Below are positions 17,893-29,152 of a DNA stretch of 64,000 nucleotides, one piece after another (positions within the stretch are counted from its first letter, which is position 1; the number at the start of each line of letters is the position of its first letter). This DNA comes from an uncultured Pelagibacteraceae bacterium (lineage in GTDB: Bacteria; Pseudomonadota; Alphaproteobacteria; Pelagibacterales; Pelagibacteraceae). Below the pieces are notes generated by a model. The model was not told the origin of the DNA. It made no database searches and saw nothing but the letters and a program-made list of their open reading frames with translations. The stretch is from the NCBI GenBank assembly GCA_902536765.1, contig CACAYM010000004.1, positions 90,715 through 154,714 on the forward strand. The letters are read 5' to 3'. Position numbers and translations under genes: made by a program.

Positions 17893-19805
17893 TATTTTAT
17901 GATTAAGTAAGTTAATAATGCAGAAAAACCGACTAACATTATAAATGCATATTGATAGATAAATCCACTTTGGAACTTAACTGCTTTGTTAGATAGAATT
18001 TTTATTAAGTTCGATATACCATCTGGACCAAATCTATCAATTACAAGACCATCGATTTTTTTCCAAAAATAAAAACCAATTTTTTTTAAACTACTCACGA
18101 ATAAAAATTCGTAAATTTCATCAAAGTACCATTTTTTTTTTAAAAAATTATATAAAGGCCGGTTTCCATCAACTATTAATGGAAGTAAATCTTTTCTCTT
18201 AACAAAAAAATAATAAGCAATAGGTATTGAAAATGTAACTAATGTAGGTGTTAAAAATATAAACCATTTAGGCGGATGTTCGCTACTCAAAGGTTCTAGA
18301 AAAAAAATTGAAGAACTCCAGAACTGGTAACTTTTTTCAAAACCTATAAATAGATCTTTAAAAAAATAACCTGAAAAAATTGAGCCAATAGCCAGAATTA
18401 CAAGAGGAATTGTCATAACCATTGGTGATTCTTGAATTTCATCGATTTTTATTGACCGATTATTAAAATCTCCATGAAAAGTTTTAAATATTAATCTCCA
18501 AGAGTAAATTGATGTTAACAAAGCAGTAAATATCCCTATTGCTGCCGCATAATATCCTAATGAACTATCCTTTAAGAAGGCAAACTCTATAATTGCATCT
18601 TTAGAGAAAAAACCAGACAATAAAGGGAAACCTGTAAGAGCAAGAGTACCAACTAACATTAATGTATAAGTAATTGGAAGTTTATTTTTTACTCCTCCCA
18701 TATTATTAATATTTTGTTCTTCATGAAACGCGTGAATTACAGATCCCGCACCTAAAAATAGTAATGCCTTAAAAAATGCATGAGTAAATAAATGAAACAT
18801 AGCAACGTTATATGCACCTACGCCAGTAGCAAAAAACATGTAGCCAAGTTGGCTGCAGGTTGAATAAGCGATAATTTTTTTTATATCATCTTGTACCAAT
18901 GCAACACTTCCTGCAAATATAGAAGTTGTCATTCCAATAATTGTTACAATCGATAATGCAAACTCAGAATATTCAAAAATTGGCGAACATCTAACAACTA
19001 AAAATACTCCAGCTGTTACCATTGTAGCAGCATGAATTAATGCAGATACGGGAGTAGGTCCTTCCATAGCATCTGGCAGCCATGTGTGTAGAAAAAATTG
19101 AGCTGATTTACCCATTGCACCAATAAATAACAATATGCAAACAAGATCTATGCTATTAATTTTAATACCTAAAAAATTTAATTCATCATTCGTGAACAAA
19201 TTGATTTGTTGAAAAACTTCGTTATAATTTACTGTTCCAAATAAATAAAAGATTAAAAATATTCCTAATGCAAAACCAAAATCTCCAACTCTATTTACCA
19301 AAAAAGCTTTAATGGCTGCAGAGTTTGCAGAGTTTTTTTTAAACCAAAAACCAATTAAAAAATACGAGCAAAGACCGACACCTTCCCAACCAAAAAATAA
19401 TTGCAAAAAATTATCAGAAGTTACTAGAGTTAACATTGCGAAAGTAAATAATGACAAATAAGCCATAAATCTTGGTTTGTGTGGATCATGAGACATGTAT
19501 CCAATTGAATAAATGTGCACTAATGAAGAAATTAAATTGACAACCACAAGCATAACAGCTGACAGCGCATCTATTTTGATAGACCAATTCACTTCAAGGC
19601 TTCCAGAATTTATCCATTTGGCAATAATTAAATTATTTTCATATCCGTTTACAATTACATAATAGAAAATAATGATTGATAAAATTGCGCTTATAGTTGT
19701 AAACAAACAAGTAATATAATTACAAAATTTTTCTCCAATAATTTTGTTAAAAAAACCCGATATAATTGCTGCAACTAATGGTAAAAATAAAATAAGATAT
19801 TCCAC
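17892..19805 (-). CDS. nuoL: NADH-quinone oxidoreductase subunit L
   Basis: Largest antiporter-like subunit, distal proton pump of complex I, 637 residues. Key blocks are LQLFFGWEGVGLCSYFLIGFW (helix 5), GKSAQFFLHTWLPDAMEGPTPVSALIHAATMVTAGVFL, IKKIIAYSTCSQLGYMFFA, FFKALLFLGAGSVIHA, and GFPLLSGFFSKDAIIE. The long C-terminal lateral helix and its anchoring helix occupy the last 120 residues. It follows nuoK with one base between. Confidence 0.97.
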   Translation of the reverse strand: MEYLILFLPLVAAIISGFFNKIIGEKFCNYITCLFTTISAILSIIIFYYVIVNGYENNLIIAKWINSGSLEVNWSIKIDALSAVMLVVVNLISSLVHIYSIGYMSHDPHKPRFMAYLSLFTFAMLTLVTSDNFLQLFFGWEGVGLCSYFLIGFWFKKNSANSAAIKAFLVNRVGDFGFALGIFLIFYLFGTVNYNEVFQQINLFTNDELNFLGIKINSIDLVCILLFIGAMGKSAQFFLHTWLPDAMEGPTPVSALIHAATMVTAGVFLVVRCSPIFEYSEFALSIVTIIGMTTSIFAGSVALVQDDIKKIIAYSTCSQLGYMFFATGVGAYNVAMFHLFTHAFFKALLFLGAGSVIHAFHEEQNINNMGGVKNKLPITYTLMLVGTLALTGFPLLSGFFSKDAIIEFAFLKDSSLGYYAAAIGIFTALLTSIYSWRLIFKTFHGDFNNRSIKIDEIQESPMVMTIPLVILAIGSIFSGYFFKDLFIGFEKSYQFWSSSIFFLEPLSSEHPPKWFIFLTPTLVTFSIPIAYYFFVKRKDLLPLIVDGNRPLYNFLKKKWYFDEIYEFLFVSSLKKIGFYFWKKIDGLVIDRFGPDGISNLIKILSNKAVKFQSGFIYQYAFIMLVGFSALLTYLIIK

Positions 19806-19806
19806 A

Positions 19807-20118
19807 CTAACCTTTCAATTTCTCTATTTCCTCTACTCGTATCGTTCCAGAGTTTCTGTAGTAAACTACAATTATCGCAAGACCTATTGCTGCTTCCGCT
19901 GCCGCAACCGTCAGAATAAATAGAGTAAAGATTTGTCCGCTTATATCATTCATATATATAGAAAATGATACAAGATTAATATTTACAGCTAGAAGGATTA
20001 ATTCGATGCTCATAAGAATCACAATTATATTTTTTCTATTTAGAAATATTCCTACTATTCCAATAAGAAAAATTATTGCACCTAATGTCAGATAGTGACC
20101 TATTCCAATTTCAATCAT
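19807..20118 (-). CDS. nuoK: NADH-quinone oxidoreductase subunit K
   Basis: Small membrane subunit (103 residues, three helices) that carries two buried Glu residues in the proton path. These are seen in [11 protein letters not shown] (helix 2) and [14 protein letters not shown] (helix 3), both standard. It begins [20 protein letters not shown] and overlaps the end of nuoJ by 8 bases. Length and sequence are ordinary for the family. Confidence 0.97.
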   Translation of the reverse strand: MIEIGIGHYLTLGAIIFLIGIVGIFLNRKNIIVILMSIELILLAVNINLVSFSIYMNDISGQIFTLFILTVAAAEAAIGLAIIVVYYRNSGTIRVEEIEKLKG

Positions 20119-20734
20119 CTATTTTAACTCCTTGGTGAGATTTTACGTTTATAAGCGACACACCTTCATTTCTTTCTCTTGATAATTGCTTAAAATAACT
20201 TTGCCTTTTTAAACCCTCCCTTTTTCTAAATGTAAGAACAATTGCACCAATCATAGCAACGAGTAATACCATTCCTGATAATTGGAAGAGGTGTATGTAA
20301 TCAGTATATAAGACATTTCCAATTGAATGAGTATTAGTAACATCTGAAATAACTATTTTATTGGATAATTCGGGTTTATATTTCCAGCCACCAATTACAA
20401 TGATTACCTCAAAAAAAATAATTATACTTACTAGAAGACCAATTGGTATATGTGCAGAATTAGTTGAGGATTTAAACCAAGTATTTTTTTGTTTTGCCAC
20501 ATTTAACATCATAACTACAAATAAAAATAAAACAGCAACAGCTCCAACATAAACAATGAGCATTATCATTCCTAAAAATTCAGCACCTATCATTATAAAT
20601 AAGCTTGAAATACTAATGAAATCTAAAATTAAAAAGAAAACTGAATGCACTGTATTTTTTGAAACAGTCACCATAATTGCAGACACAACTGCAATAAATG
20701 AAAAAAAATAAAAAAAAAAGGCGTGTGCCATCAT
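20111..20734 (-). CDS. nuoJ: NADH-quinone oxidoreductase subunit J
   Basis: Five-helix membrane subunit, 207 residues. The conserved block [28 protein letters not shown] (helix 3, which carries the pi-bulge linked to coupling) is present. The C-terminus is hydrophilic and extends about 40 residues past the last helix (from [16 protein letters not shown] to the end). It sits between nuoI (3-base gap) and nuoK (8-base overlap). Start: the first of two adjacent Met codons is used; the second is equally possible. Confidence 0.96.
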   Translation of the reverse strand: MMAHAFFFYFFSFIAVVSAIMVTVSKNTVHSVFFLILDFISISSLFIMIGAEFLGMIMLIVYVGAVAVLFLFVVMMLNVAKQKNTWFKSSTNSAHIPIGLLVSIIIFFEVIIVIGGWKYKPELSNKIVISDVTNTHSIGNVLYTDYIHLFQLSGMVLLVAMIGAIVLTFRKREGLKRQSYFKQLSRERNEGVSLINVKSHQGVKIDD

Positions 20735-20737
20735 TAA

Positions 20738-21223
20738 TTACCTATAAGGATTATCTGCCTTTATGTTTGCGGCTAAAACATTTTCCCATCTATCTCCATT
20801 TTCGAGTAATTTTTCCTTATTGTAATATAATTCTTCTCTTGTTTCTGTTGCGAATTCAAAATTTGGTCCTTGTACGATTGCATCTACTGGGCATGACTCT
20901 TCACACAATCCGCAGTATATACATTTTAACATATCGATATCATATCTTGTGGTCTTTCTGCTACCATCATCTCTTTGTTCTGACTCTATTGTTATTGCCT
21001 GTGCAGGACATACAGCTTCGCACAATTTACATGCTATACATCTTTCTTCTCCATTTGGATATCTTCTTAAAGCATGCTCTCCTCTTGCTCTAGGGCTAAT
21101 CTTACCTTTTTCAAAAGGATAATTTAGAGTTTTTTTATCTTTGAAAGCCTCTTTTATTGCAACTATTAAAGCAGTTAAGAAATCTAACATGAATATAGTT
21201 TTTAATATTCTAGAAATTTTCAT
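20738..21223 (-). CDS. nuoI: NADH-quinone oxidoreductase subunit I
   Basis: Peripheral-arm subunit of 161 residues carrying iron-sulfur clusters N6a and N6b. Two ferredoxin motifs are visible: [12 protein letters not shown] (around residues 62-73) and [12 protein letters not shown] (around 101-112). [16 protein letters not shown], the conserved stretch before the first motif, is intact. It lies 3 bases from both nuoH and nuoJ. Confidence 0.98.
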   Translation of the reverse strand: MKISRILKTIFMLDFLTALIVAIKEAFKDKKTLNYPFEKGKISPRARGEHALRRYPNGEERCIACKLCEAVCPAQAITIESEQRDDGSRKTTRYDIDMLKCIYCGLCEESCPVDAIVQGPNFEFATETREELYYNKEKLLENGDRWENVLAANIKADNPYR

Positions 21224-21226
21224 AAA

Positions 21227-22225
21227 TTAAACCTTTGGCAATAAATCAAAATAAAGTAAAAAACCCGCAGTTAAAACTACCCATATTAATGAAAAAGGTA
21301 AAAATATTTTCCAACCTAATTTCATAAGTTGATCATACCTATATCTTGGTACAATTGCTTTTACTAATGCAAAAAGAATAAATAATAGAAGGATTTTAAT
21401 TATAAACCACAACGCTGGTGGCACTATATCAAATGGATAAATATTAATTGGTGACAACCAACCACCTAAAAATAATATAGTCCCCATCGCACACATAAGT
21501 AAAATATTTGCATACTCTCCTAACCAAAACATTGCATACATCATGCCTGAATATTCAGTTTGATAACCCGCAACTAATTCTGCTTCAGCCTCTGGTAAAT
21601 CAAATGGAGGACGATTTGTCTCTGCTAATGCAGATATAAAAAAAATAACAAACATTGGAAATAAAGGTATAACAAACCATATTTTATCTTGTGCCAAAAC
21701 TATATCTGTAAGATTTAAAGATCCAACACAAAGTAGAACATTTATAATTATCACTCCAATAGATACTTCATATGAAACCATCTGTGCAGCAGATCTAATT
21801 GCACCTAAAAATGGATATTTTGAATTTGACGCCCAGCCACCCATGATAATACCGTAAACGCCTAAAGAAGAGATTGCGAATAAATATAAAATCCCAACAT
21901 TTATATTTGCTAAAACAAAATCTTCACTAAATGGAATAACAGCCCATGAAATTAAAGCTAATGTCATAGTTGTTATAGGAGCAAGTATAAAAACTATTTT
22001 GTTTGAGCTAGCTGGTATAATAATTTCTTTAAAGATATATTTTAGAGCGTCTGCTAAAGATTGGAATAAACCAAATGGGCCAACAACGTTTGGCCCTTTT
22101 CTTTTTTGAACAAATGCCCAAACTCTTCTGTCCAACCATACAATCATTGCGACTGCTGTTAACAACGGCAATAATAAGAATAAAATTTTATATGTTTCCG
22201 AGATTAGTGTATAAAAATATTCCAT
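21227..22225 (-). CDS. nuoH: NADH-quinone oxidoreductase subunit H
   Basis: Membrane subunit (332 residues, eight helices) that forms much of the quinone-binding chamber. Conserved loops: [33 protein letters not shown] near the N-terminus, [33 protein letters not shown], and the Glu-rich [26 protein letters not shown]. It ends [20 protein letters not shown] and so on. Gaps of 3 bases separate it from both neighbours. Confidence 0.98.
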   Translation of the reverse strand: MEYFYTLISETYKILFLLLPLLTAVAMIVWLDRRVWAFVQKRKGPNVVGPFGLFQSLADALKYIFKEIIIPASSNKIVFILAPITTMTLALISWAVIPFSEDFVLANINVGILYLFAISSLGVYGIIMGGWASNSKYPFLGAIRSAAQMVSYEVSIGVIIINVLLCVGSLNLTDIVLAQDKIWFVIPLFPMFVIFFISALAETNRPPFDLPEAEAELVAGYQTEYSGMMYAMFWLGEYANILLMCAMGTILFLGGWLSPINIYPFDIVPPALWFIIKILLLFILFALVKAIVPRYRYDQLMKLGWKIFLPFSLIWVVLTAGFLLYFDLLPKV

Positions 22226-22228
22226 ATA

Positions 22229-24265
22229 TTATCCATCAGTTCCTGTTTTCATAAGTTTTAGTAGACTATTTTTACATTCGGACATAGTTTTTGAGGCTCT
22301 TGCAATTACATTGCTATAATAATAATCCATTTCACTTATAGCAATTTTTTCATTTACAAATTCATTTTTTGACTTTTCCAAAGTATTTGATCCTTTGTCT
22401 TTTTTTAATTTCAAATAATTAATCATGCTATCAATAAGTTCATTTTTATTTTTAAATAATTTTTTTCTTTTGATTAATTCGGACAATTTATTTACAATTT
22501 CCCAATCCTCTAATGCATCGCCTGGTGGGTAGGAAGCTTTATACGTTTTTTGTAGTTTACCCTCTAGATTTGTATAGTGCGATTCTTTTTCTGTGTAGGC
22601 AGCTCCAGGTAAAATTAGATCCGACATTTCAGCACCTTTATCTCCATGCGTTCCTATATAAACAACGAATTCATTTTTTTTTGTAAAATTTAAATTGTCT
22701 TGTCCAAATAAAAATAAAATTTCATTTGTGTTATTTTGAATTTTATCTAAAGTTATATTCCTGCTACTTTCATTATTAATTAAATCTAAATCGTATGCAC
22801 CAACAGTTGCTGAGTGATTTGAAATAACTCCTATTGAATTCCATTCATTGTTTATCTTACCATTTGATTTTAAAAAATTATTCAATTGATCAAATAAAGT
22901 TTGAGCTGATTTTATTTTAAAAAAAGATTGACCGAGAATAACTATTGGTTTTTTAGCTGAAATTATTTTTTTACTTAATTGACTATCTCCATCAACTAAT
23001 GATTTAATTTCTGAGGTATCGTTTGGTAAAATTTTGTATGGATAAGTCAAATTTCCAACGTCTCCATAACTAAAAATTTGTAAATTATTATTTAAATAAG
23101 ATTTTCTTATTCTTGAATTTAAAATAGTTGCTTCAAACCTTGGATTGGCACCAATAATAACTACTAAATCACTCTGTTCTATTCCATTTAAAGTTGGATT
23201 GAATATGTAGTTTGACCTATTGCTATTATCTACATATATATGATCAGACCTACAATCTAGGTTCGGCGATTTGATTGTTTTTTCAAAAAATTCTTTAACG
23301 ATATACATTGTCTCCATATCTGTGAGATCACCTGTAAGTCCTGCAATTTTATCTGGTAAAACATTTGCAATTTTTTTCGTTAAAATATCGTAAGCCTCTT
23401 TCCATGTTATCTTTTTAAACTGATCATCAATTTTTACATAAGGTGTATCAAGTCTTTGATTTTTTAATCCATCGCATGCATATCTTGTTTTATCTGATAT
23501 CCATTCTTCATTTATATCATCGTTGTTTCTAGGAAGTACTCTTTTCACTTCCCATCCATATGAATCAACTCTTATATTTGATCCAACTGCATCCATCACA
23601 TCAATTGTTTCGGTTTTTTTTAATTCCCAGGGTCTTGCCTCAAAAACGTACGGTTTTGATGTCAAAGCTCCAACAGGACAAAGATCTACAACATTAGCTG
23701 ATAATTCTGACTCCATCGCTTTCTCTAGGTAAGTTGTGATTTGCATATCTTCACCTCGACCTATCGCACCTAGTTCTGGTACACCAGCAACTTCCGTAGC
23801 AAATCTAATACATCTAGTGCAATGTATACATCTAGTCATTTGAGTTTTTATAAGTGGGCCCATATACTTATCTGAAACATATCTTTTATTTTCTTTAAAC
23901 CTTGATTTATCAAGACCATAATACATTGATTGATCTTGAAGATCGCATTCGCCTCCTTGGTCACAAACTGGACAGTCTAAAGGATGATTAACAAGTAGAA
24001 ATTCCATAACTCCTTTTCTTGCTTTTTCTACAAGTGGAGTATTAGTTTTAATATTCATTCCATCAGTGGCAGGCATCGCGCAAGACGCTATAGGTTTAGG
24101 AGATTTTTCCATTTCAACTAGACACATCCTACAGTTTCCAGCAATTGATAGTCTTTCGTGGTAACAAAATCTTGGTATTTCAACACCTGCAGCTTCGCAC
24201 GCTTGAAGGACAGTTAATCCTTCTTCGACTTCAATTTCTTTGTCATTAATTTTTAATTTAAGCAT
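22229..24265 (-). CDS. nuoG: NADH-quinone oxidoreductase subunit G
   Basis: Large peripheral-arm subunit, 678 residues. The N-terminal [2Fe-2S] domain has CRMCLVEM. The His/Cys-ligated cluster and a [4Fe-4S] cluster follow in [17 protein letters not shown] and [17 protein letters not shown]. The rest is a degenerate molybdopterin oxidoreductase-like domain without cofactor-binding function. The length fits alphaproteobacterial and mitochondrial NuoG rather than the 900-residue enterobacterial form. It overlaps nuoF by 8 bases. The C-terminal 350 residues are less conserved and AT-driven (Asn, Lys, Ile). Confidence 0.97.
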   Translation of the reverse strand: MLKLKINDKEIEVEEGLTVLQACEAAGVEIPRFCYHERLSIAGNCRMCLVEMEKSPKPIASCAMPATDGMNIKTNTPLVEKARKGVMEFLLVNHPLDCPVCDQGGECDLQDQSMYYGLDKSRFKENKRYVSDKYMGPLIKTQMTRCIHCTRCIRFATEVAGVPELGAIGRGEDMQITTYLEKAMESELSANVVDLCPVGALTSKPYVFEARPWELKKTETIDVMDAVGSNIRVDSYGWEVKRVLPRNNDDINEEWISDKTRYACDGLKNQRLDTPYVKIDDQFKKITWKEAYDILTKKIANVLPDKIAGLTGDLTDMETMYIVKEFFEKTIKSPNLDCRSDHIYVDNSNRSNYIFNPTLNGIEQSDLVVIIGANPRFEATILNSRIRKSYLNNNLQIFSYGDVGNLTYPYKILPNDTSEIKSLVDGDSQLSKKIISAKKPIVILGQSFFKIKSAQTLFDQLNNFLKSNGKINNEWNSIGVISNHSATVGAYDLDLINNESSRNITLDKIQNNTNEILFLFGQDNLNFTKKNEFVVYIGTHGDKGAEMSDLILPGAAYTEKESHYTNLEGKLQKTYKASYPPGDALEDWEIVNKLSELIKRKKLFKNKNELIDSMINYLKLKKDKGSNTLEKSKNEFVNEKIAISEMDYYYSNVIARASKTMSECKNSLLKLMKTGTDG

Positions 24266-25586
24266 TTTCTTTATCTAACAAGTGTTGATCTACTAAATAT
24301 GGAATATTTTTATTTGTATTTACTAATGGATTGAAATTATTTCTTTTTATAATCTCTTTTTTGAAATGTCTTAAAAGACCTTGTACTGGCCATGATGATC
24401 CTTCTCCGAATGCACATATTGTGTGTCCCTCAATTTGTTTAGTTACATCTTCTAACATTTCTATTTCTTCTCTTGATGCCTCATTATTTTTCATTCTCTC
24501 TAACATTCTCCACATCCAACCAGACCCTTCTCTACAAGGAGTACATTGGCCGCAACTCTCATGCTTATAAAATCTTGCTATTCTCGCCATGCATGCAATA
24601 ATATCTTGATCTTGGTTAATCACAATTATGCCAGCAGTACCAAGACCACTTTTCTGTTCAACCAAAGAGTCGAAATCCATTTTTATTGTATCACACGTCT
24701 CTTTTGGCAACATTGGCATTGATGAACCACCAGGAATTACTGCTTTAAGATTTTCCCAACCACCTACTACTCCTCCCGCATGCTTTTCAATCAACTCTTT
24801 TAATGAAACCCCCATTTCCTCCTCAACATTACATGGTTTGTTCACGTTACCTGAAATACAAAAGATTTTAGTTCCAGTATTTTTTGGTCTGCCTAAGCCT
24901 GCAAACCATTTTGCGCCTTTTCTTAAAATTGTCGGAACAACTGCAATTGTCTCCACATTATTTACAATTGTTGGACAACCATACAAACCAATTAATGCGG
25001 GGAATGGAGGTTTCAGTCTTGGTTGACCCTTGTTTCCCTCAATACTCTCTAATAAAGCTGTTTCTTCACCACAAATGTACGCACCAGCTCCATAATGTAT
25101 ATAAATATCTAAATCCCAACCAGTGCCACATGCGTTTTTACCAATTAATTTTTTTTCATATGCCTCGTTAATTGATTTTTGTAAATTTTGTCCTTCATTG
25201 AAATATTCACCTCTTATATAAATATAACATTTGTGTGCACCCACTGCGTAAGATGCAATTAAACAACCCTCTATTAATTTTTGTGGTTCAAATCTAAGAA
25301 TATCTCGGTCTTTACATGTGCCTGGTTCTGACTCATCTGCATTTATAACCAAGTAATGTGGCTTTGTTATTTCTTTTGGTGCAAAAGACCATTTTAATCC
25401 TGTAGGGAATCCTGCCCCACCTCTACCCCTGAGTTCAGAGGATTTAATTTCATCTATTATCCAGTTTTTACCTTTTGAACAAATTTCTTTTGTATCTACC
25501 CAATCTCCTCTCAACTTGGAAGACTCTACGTCAATACCGTTGTCACCGTATAAGTTCTGAAAAATTCTGTCTTTATCTTCAAGCAT
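24258..25586 (-). CDS. nuoF: NADH-quinone oxidoreductase subunit F
   Basis: NADH-oxidising subunit with FMN and the N3 [4Fe-4S] cluster, 442 residues. Seen: [15 protein letters not shown] (FMN and NADH site), [33 protein letters not shown], and the cluster motif [13 protein letters not shown] with the later Cys in [10 protein letters not shown]. It overlaps both nuoE and nuoG by 8 bases. Nothing unusual was noted. Confidence 0.98.
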   Translation of the reverse strand: MLEDKDRIFQNLYGDNGIDVESSKLRGDWVDTKEICSKGKNWIIDEIKSSELRGRGGAGFPTGLKWSFAPKEITKPHYLVINADESEPGTCKDRDILRFEPQKLIEGCLIASYAVGAHKCYIYIRGEYFNEGQNLQKSINEAYEKKLIGKNACGTGWDLDIYIHYGAGAYICGEETALLESIEGNKGQPRLKPPFPALIGLYGCPTIVNNVETIAVVPTILRKGAKWFAGLGRPKNTGTKIFCISGNVNKPCNVEEEMGVSLKELIEKHAGGVVGGWENLKAVIPGGSSMPMLPKETCDTIKMDFDSLVEQKSGLGTAGIIVINQDQDIIACMARIARFYKHESCGQCTPCREGSGWMWRMLERMKNNEASREEIEMLEDVTKQIEGHTICAFGEGSSWPVQGLLRHFKKEIIKRNNFNPLVNTNKNIPYLVDQHLLDKENA

Positions 25587-26187
25587 TTTTTAAATTATTT
25601 AATGTGGTTCTTTCTGTCTCAGGAGCTGAATTAAATCTACCTTTATACGAGCCAGGTTTTGGCTGTTTACCATTTTTAGTCTCATCTATGATTTTTAATA
25701 GCTTATCTTTACTTAAATCTTCATAATAGTTTTCATTAATTTGTATCATTGGTGCATTTACACATGCACCTAGACATTCAACCTCAACCCATGAACAGTT
25801 CCCATCTTCGGAAATTTCATTTTCATTTTTTGATATTTTTTCTTTACATGCCTCAACTAGTTTATATGCTCCTCTCAACATACATGGAGTTGTGGTGCAT
25901 ACCTGATAAAAATATTTTCCAACTGGGGTTAAATTATACATTGAGTAAAATGTTGCCACTTCATAAACTTTAATGTACGGCATATGTAATAGCTTTGCTA
26001 TATACTTCATAGCTGCAAGTGGTATCCAATTTTGATTCTGATTTTGCACAAGATATAACAGTGACATAACTGCACTTTTTTGTTTTCCTTCTGGATATTT
26101 TGAAATAATTTCTTTTGAGATCTTTAAATTGTTTTCATTAAATTCAAATTTCTCAGGCTGATACTTTGATATTTTTTTAATACTCAT
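25579..26187 (-). CDS. nuoE: NADH-quinone oxidoreductase subunit E
   Basis: Thioredoxin-fold subunit carrying the N1a [2Fe-2S] cluster, 202 residues. Cluster ligands are visible in [12 protein letters not shown] and [16 protein letters not shown]. The N-terminal helical region contains [18 protein letters not shown], standard for the family. The C-terminal tail with [14 protein letters not shown] is also found in mitochondrial and alphaproteobacterial homologues. It overlaps nuoD by 4 bases and nuoF by 8. Confidence 0.97.
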   Translation of the reverse strand: MSIKKISKYQPEKFEFNENNLKISKEIISKYPEGKQKSAVMSLLYLVQNQNQNWIPLAAMKYIAKLLHMPYIKVYEVATFYSMYNLTPVGKYFYQVCTTTPCMLRGAYKLVEACKEKISKNENEISEDGNCSWVEVECLGACVNAPMIQINENYYEDLSKDKLLKIIDETKNGKQPKPGSYKGRFNSAPETERTTLNNLKNA

Positions 26188-27359
26188 CTGTCAATTTCTC
26201 CGAATACTATGTCTAACGACCCCAGTACCGCGGGGACGTCAGCTAACATGTGACCCTTAATTAAATAATCCATAGCCTGAAGATGCGAAAAACCAGGTGC
26301 TCTAATTTTACATTTATATGGCTTACTTGATCCATCTGAAATAAGGTATACACCAAACTCTCCTTTTGGTGCTTCTACAGCTGTATAGATTTCATCTTTA
26401 TCGACCCTATATCCTTCAGTAAACAATTTAAAGTGATGAATTAAAGCTTCCATAGACTCTTTCAATATTTTTTTTGGTGGCGCAGAAATTTTTCCATCTA
26501 ATGCTTTTATTGGTCCTTTGGGCATATTTTTTAAACATTGATCAATTATTTTCACACTCTCTCTCATTTCTTCAACTCTGCATAAATATCTATCATAACA
26601 ATCTCCATTAGTTCCAACTGGGATATTAAACTCCATTTGTTCATAACAATCATATGGTTGTGATTTTCTCAAATCCCATGCAACATTTGATCCTCTTAAC
26701 ATAACACCGGAAAAGGAATAATCGAGTGCATCTTGCTTACTCACTATTCCTATATCAACATTTCTCTGTTTAAAAATTCTGTTATCAGTCAGTAACGTTT
26801 CTAAATCATCAATAATTTTAGGAAATTTTTTAATAAAATCAGAAATATCATTATCTAAGCCCCTAGGTAAATCTTTGTGTACTCCTCCAGCTCTAAAATA
26901 ATTAGCATGCAGTCTGGATCCTGAAACCCTCTCATAAAATGTCATTAGTGTTTCTCGTTCCTCGAATCCCCACAATGACGGTGTTAATGCCCCGACATCC
27001 AAGGCCTGTGTTGTGATGTTTAAAATGTGACTCAATATCCTTCCTATTTCACAAAACAACACTCTTATATATTGTGCTCTAATAGGTACCTCTATTTTTA
27101 ATATTTTTTCAATTGCTAAAGCAAAAGCATGTTCTTGATTCATCGGCGCAACATAATCAAGTCTGTCAAAATAAGGTACTGCTTGGGAATAAGTTTTATG
27201 TTCTATTAATTTTTCTGTTCCTCTATGTAACAAACCTATATGAGGATCAGCTTTCTCAACTACCTCTCCATCTAACTCCAATATTAATCTCAAAACTCCA
27301 TGAGCAGCAGGATGTTGAGGGCCAAAATTTAGATTAAGAGTTTTTGATTGTTTGGGCAT
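26184..27359 (-). CDS. nuoD: NADH-quinone oxidoreductase subunit D
   Basis: 49-kDa quinone-site subunit, 391 residues. It opens with [20 protein letters not shown], whose His loop lies in the quinone pocket. It continues [16 protein letters not shown], the conserved [18 protein letters not shown], and [20 protein letters not shown], ending with VFGEIDR. It is a separate gene from nuoC, as in alphaproteobacteria, not the NuoCD fusion of enterobacteria. It lies 2 bases from nuoC and overlaps nuoE by 4. Confidence 0.98.
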   Translation of the reverse strand: MPKQSKTLNLNFGPQHPAAHGVLRLILELDGEVVEKADPHIGLLHRGTEKLIEHKTYSQAVPYFDRLDYVAPMNQEHAFALAIEKILKIEVPIRAQYIRVLFCEIGRILSHILNITTQALDVGALTPSLWGFEERETLMTFYERVSGSRLHANYFRAGGVHKDLPRGLDNDISDFIKKFPKIIDDLETLLTDNRIFKQRNVDIGIVSKQDALDYSFSGVMLRGSNVAWDLRKSQPYDCYEQMEFNIPVGTNGDCYDRYLCRVEEMRESVKIIDQCLKNMPKGPIKALDGKISAPPKKILKESMEALIHHFKLFTEGYRVDKDEIYTAVEAPKGEFGVYLISDGSSKPYKCKIRAPGFSHLQAMDYLIKGHMLADVPAVLGSLDIVFGEIDR

Positions 27360-27361
27360 TA

Positions 27362-27952
27362 TTAATCTTTAGTATTTTTGTTTATATATTTTGTTCCTTC
27401 CCAAGGGCTTTCATAGTCAAAATTTCTGTAATTCTGTTCAAGTTTTACAGGCTCATAAATAACTTTCTTTTCATCTTCACTGTATCTAACTTCATTATGA
27501 CCGGTTAAAGGAAAATCTTTTCTAAGCGGGTAACCCTCAAATCCATAATCTGTTAAAATTCTTCTTAGGTCAGGGTGATCTTTAAATTTTATCCCATACA
27601 TATCAAAAACTTCTCTTTCCATCCAATTTGCTGCTGGATATATTTTAGTAACTGTTGGTACTACTTCATCTTCATTTATGAAAGTTTCTAAAATTAACCT
27701 TGAATTAAATTCATGACTTAAAAATAAGTAAACTAATTTAAATCTTTTGTCGCTTTGTGGGTAGTCTACTGCTGTAATATCTATTAATTGTTTAAATTTT
27801 GTACTCTGGTTATTTTTTATAAAAAGTATTACATCTATTAAATCTTCGCTATCAATGTTTAAATAAATTTGTGAATGTTTGATCTTAGAACTATTAATTT
27901 TTGTAGTAAGCTCAGAATTAATTTTTTTTTCTAAATTTTGCAATGTAACCAT
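27362..27952 (-). CDS. nuoC: NADH-quinone oxidoreductase subunit C
   Basis: 30-kDa peripheral-arm subunit of 196 residues. The family signature ERELYDMYGI-type block reads [20 protein letters not shown], followed by [13 protein letters not shown]. The N-terminal half is variable. It is separated from nuoB by 4 bases and from nuoD by 2. Confidence 0.97.
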   Translation of the reverse strand: MVTLQNLEKKINSELTTKINSSKIKHSQIYLNIDSEDLIDVILFIKNNQSTKFKQLIDITAVDYPQSDKRFKLVYLFLSHEFNSRLILETFINEDEVVPTVTKIYPAANWMEREVFDMYGIKFKDHPDLRRILTDYGFEGYPLRKDFPLTGHNEVRYSEDEKKVIYEPVKLEQNYRNFDYESPWEGTKYINKNTKD

Positions 27953-27956
27953 CTTT

Positions 27957-28478
27957 TTATCTTTCTAAAGATCCGTTGTTACGGATTTTTTTTTGGAGTT
28001 GCATTATTCCATATAAAAGTGCCTCTGCAGAGGGCGGGCATCCAGGTACATAAATATCAACTGGTACAATCTTATCACATCCTCTTACAACAGAATATGA
28101 ATAATGGTAATAACCTCCACCATTTGCACAACTGCCCATTGAAATAACATATCTAGGTTCTGGCATTTGATCATAGACTTTTCTTAATGCTGGAGCCATT
28201 TTGTTAGTCAATGTACCGGCAACTATCATAACATCTGATTGTCTTGGGGATCCACGAGGCGCTGCGCCAAATCTTTCCAAATCATATCTTGGCATAGAAG
28301 TTTGCATCATCTCTACAGCACAACATGCAAGACCAAATGTCATCCAATGAAGTGAGCCTGTTCTTGCCCAATTAACTAAATTATCAAAAGATGTTGTGAT
28401 AAAACCTTTGTCTGCAAAATCTTTCGCTAATTGTTTAAATTCGTCAGGTATCTGTTTTTCTTTTTCGCTGTTAATCAT
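27957..28478 (-). CDS. nuoB: NADH-quinone oxidoreductase subunit B
   Basis: Carries the terminal cluster N2 next to the quinone site; 173 residues. The tandem Cys pair is in [12 protein letters not shown], with further ligands in [13 protein letters not shown] and [33 protein letters not shown] is the conserved loop. It ends with a short Lys/Arg-rich tail. It lies one base after nuoA and 4 bases before nuoC. Confidence 0.98.
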   Translation of the reverse strand: MINSEKEKQIPDEFKQLAKDFADKGFITTSFDNLVNWARTGSLHWMTFGLACCAVEMMQTSMPRYDLERFGAAPRGSPRQSDVMIVAGTLTNKMAPALRKVYDQMPEPRYVISMGSCANGGGYYHYSYSVVRGCDKIVPVDIYVPGCPPSAEALLYGIMQLQKKIRNNGSLER

Positions 28479-28479
28479 T

Positions 28480-28848
28480 TTATTCCCAGTCTAGTGCACC
28501 TTTTTTCCATTCATATATAAATCCAACAGTTAATATAAAAAGAAAAACCAGCATTGAAAGATATCCATAAAAACCAATTGTTCCTAAAGAAATTGCCCAA
28601 GGAAAAAGAAAAGCTATCTCTAAGTCAAAAATAATAAATAAAATTGCAACTAAGTAAAAACGGACATCAAATTCCATTCTTGAATCATTAAATGGCTCAA
28701 AGCCACACTCGTAAGCAGATAATTTTTCAGGGTCAGGATTTTTTGGAGAAAAAACAAAATTTAAAACAATAAACCCAATACTCAGTCCTAATGCTATAAA
28801 CAAAAATAGCATTATCGGAAAATAATCTTTTAAAAATTCTGAACTCAT
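28480..28848 (-). CDS. nuoA: NADH-quinone oxidoreductase subunit A
   Basis: First gene of the complex I operon, 122 residues with three membrane helices. The conserved loop [12 protein letters not shown] (with the Cys exposed in the deactive state of mitochondrial ND3) and the acidic helix 2 stretch [12 protein letters not shown] are present. Its 98-base upstream region holds a perfect 17-base Fur-like palindrome and follows tRNA-Asp, so expression could come from a local promoter, from read-through of the tRNA genes, or both. Confidence 0.97.
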   Translation of the reverse strand: MSSEFLKDYFPIMLFLFIALGLSIGFIVLNFVFSPKNPDPEKLSAYECGFEPFNDSRMEFDVRFYLVAILFIIFDLEIAFLFPWAISLGTIGFYGYLSMLVFLFILTVGFIYEWKKGALDWE

Positions 28849-28924
28849 GGATAATATATATAGTTTTTTTTGCTGTAATTGTAAGAGATGTTTAGGTCAC
28901 ATTTCACCATATAATCCAGTTTAA

Positions 28925-28941
28925 TTGATAATAATTATCAA
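28925..28941. promoter_or_regulatory. Perfect 17-base palindrome, Fur-like operator upstream of nuoA
   Basis: The sequence TTGATAATAATTATCAA is an exact inverted repeat (8-1-8). Its core TGATAATNATTATCA equals the classical 7-1-7 Fur recognition element described for Fur-family repressors. It lies 76 bases upstream of the nuoA ATG and starts with TTGATA, a possible -35 box on either strand. The arms contain almost no G or C and no U-run follows, so it is unlikely to be a terminator for tRNA-Asp. Binding by Fur or another Fur-family protein is inferred. Confidence 0.5.
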
Positions 28942-28946
28942 CTAAA

Positions 28947-29023
28947 TGGCGGGAGTGACGGGACTCGAACCCGCAGCCTTCCGCGTGACAGGCGGATGCT
29001 CTAACCAATTGAGCTACACCCCC
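28947..29023 (-). tRNA. tRNA-Asp (anticodon GUC)
   Basis: The cloverleaf reads on the minus strand from GGGGGTG (29023-29017), paired with CACTCCC (28957-28951). The anticodon arm CCGCC-TGTCACG-CGG gives GTC, and the T-loop is GGTTCGAGTCC. CCA is encoded at 28949-28947. It lies 4 bases after tRNA-Val and upstream of the nuo operon on the same strand. 77 bases including CCA. Confidence 0.97.
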
Positions 29024-29027
29024 ATTT

Positions 29028-29103
29028 TGGTGGGCAGTAAAGGACTCGAACCTTTGACCCCCTCGGTGTAAACGAGATGCTCTACCAACTGAGCTAACCG
29101 CCC
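29028..29103 (-). tRNA. tRNA-Val (anticodon UAC)
   Basis: The acceptor stem GGGCGGT (29103-29097) pairs with ACTGCCC (29038-29032) with one G-U. The anticodon stem CTCGT/ACGAG-type arm with loop TTTACAC gives TAC, and the T-arm is AAGGTTCGAGTCCTT. CCA is encoded at 29030-29028. It sits 49 bases after the lon stop and 4 bases before tRNA-Asp, so the pair is probably processed from one transcript. Confidence 0.97.
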
Positions 29104-29152
29104 AAAATGTTCGGTACTAATACAACAAGGTTTAATTAAAGTAAATTACTAT

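Noticed and set aside
24628..25026. 132-codon plus-strand frame inside nuoF
   Set aside because: It lies antisense to the conserved NADH-binding core of nuoF, with no ribosome-binding site or recognisable domain.
28925..28941. Reading the palindrome as a terminator for tRNA-Asp
   Set aside because: The arms are nearly pure A/T with a one-base centre and no following T-run, so a stable RNA hairpin is not expected.
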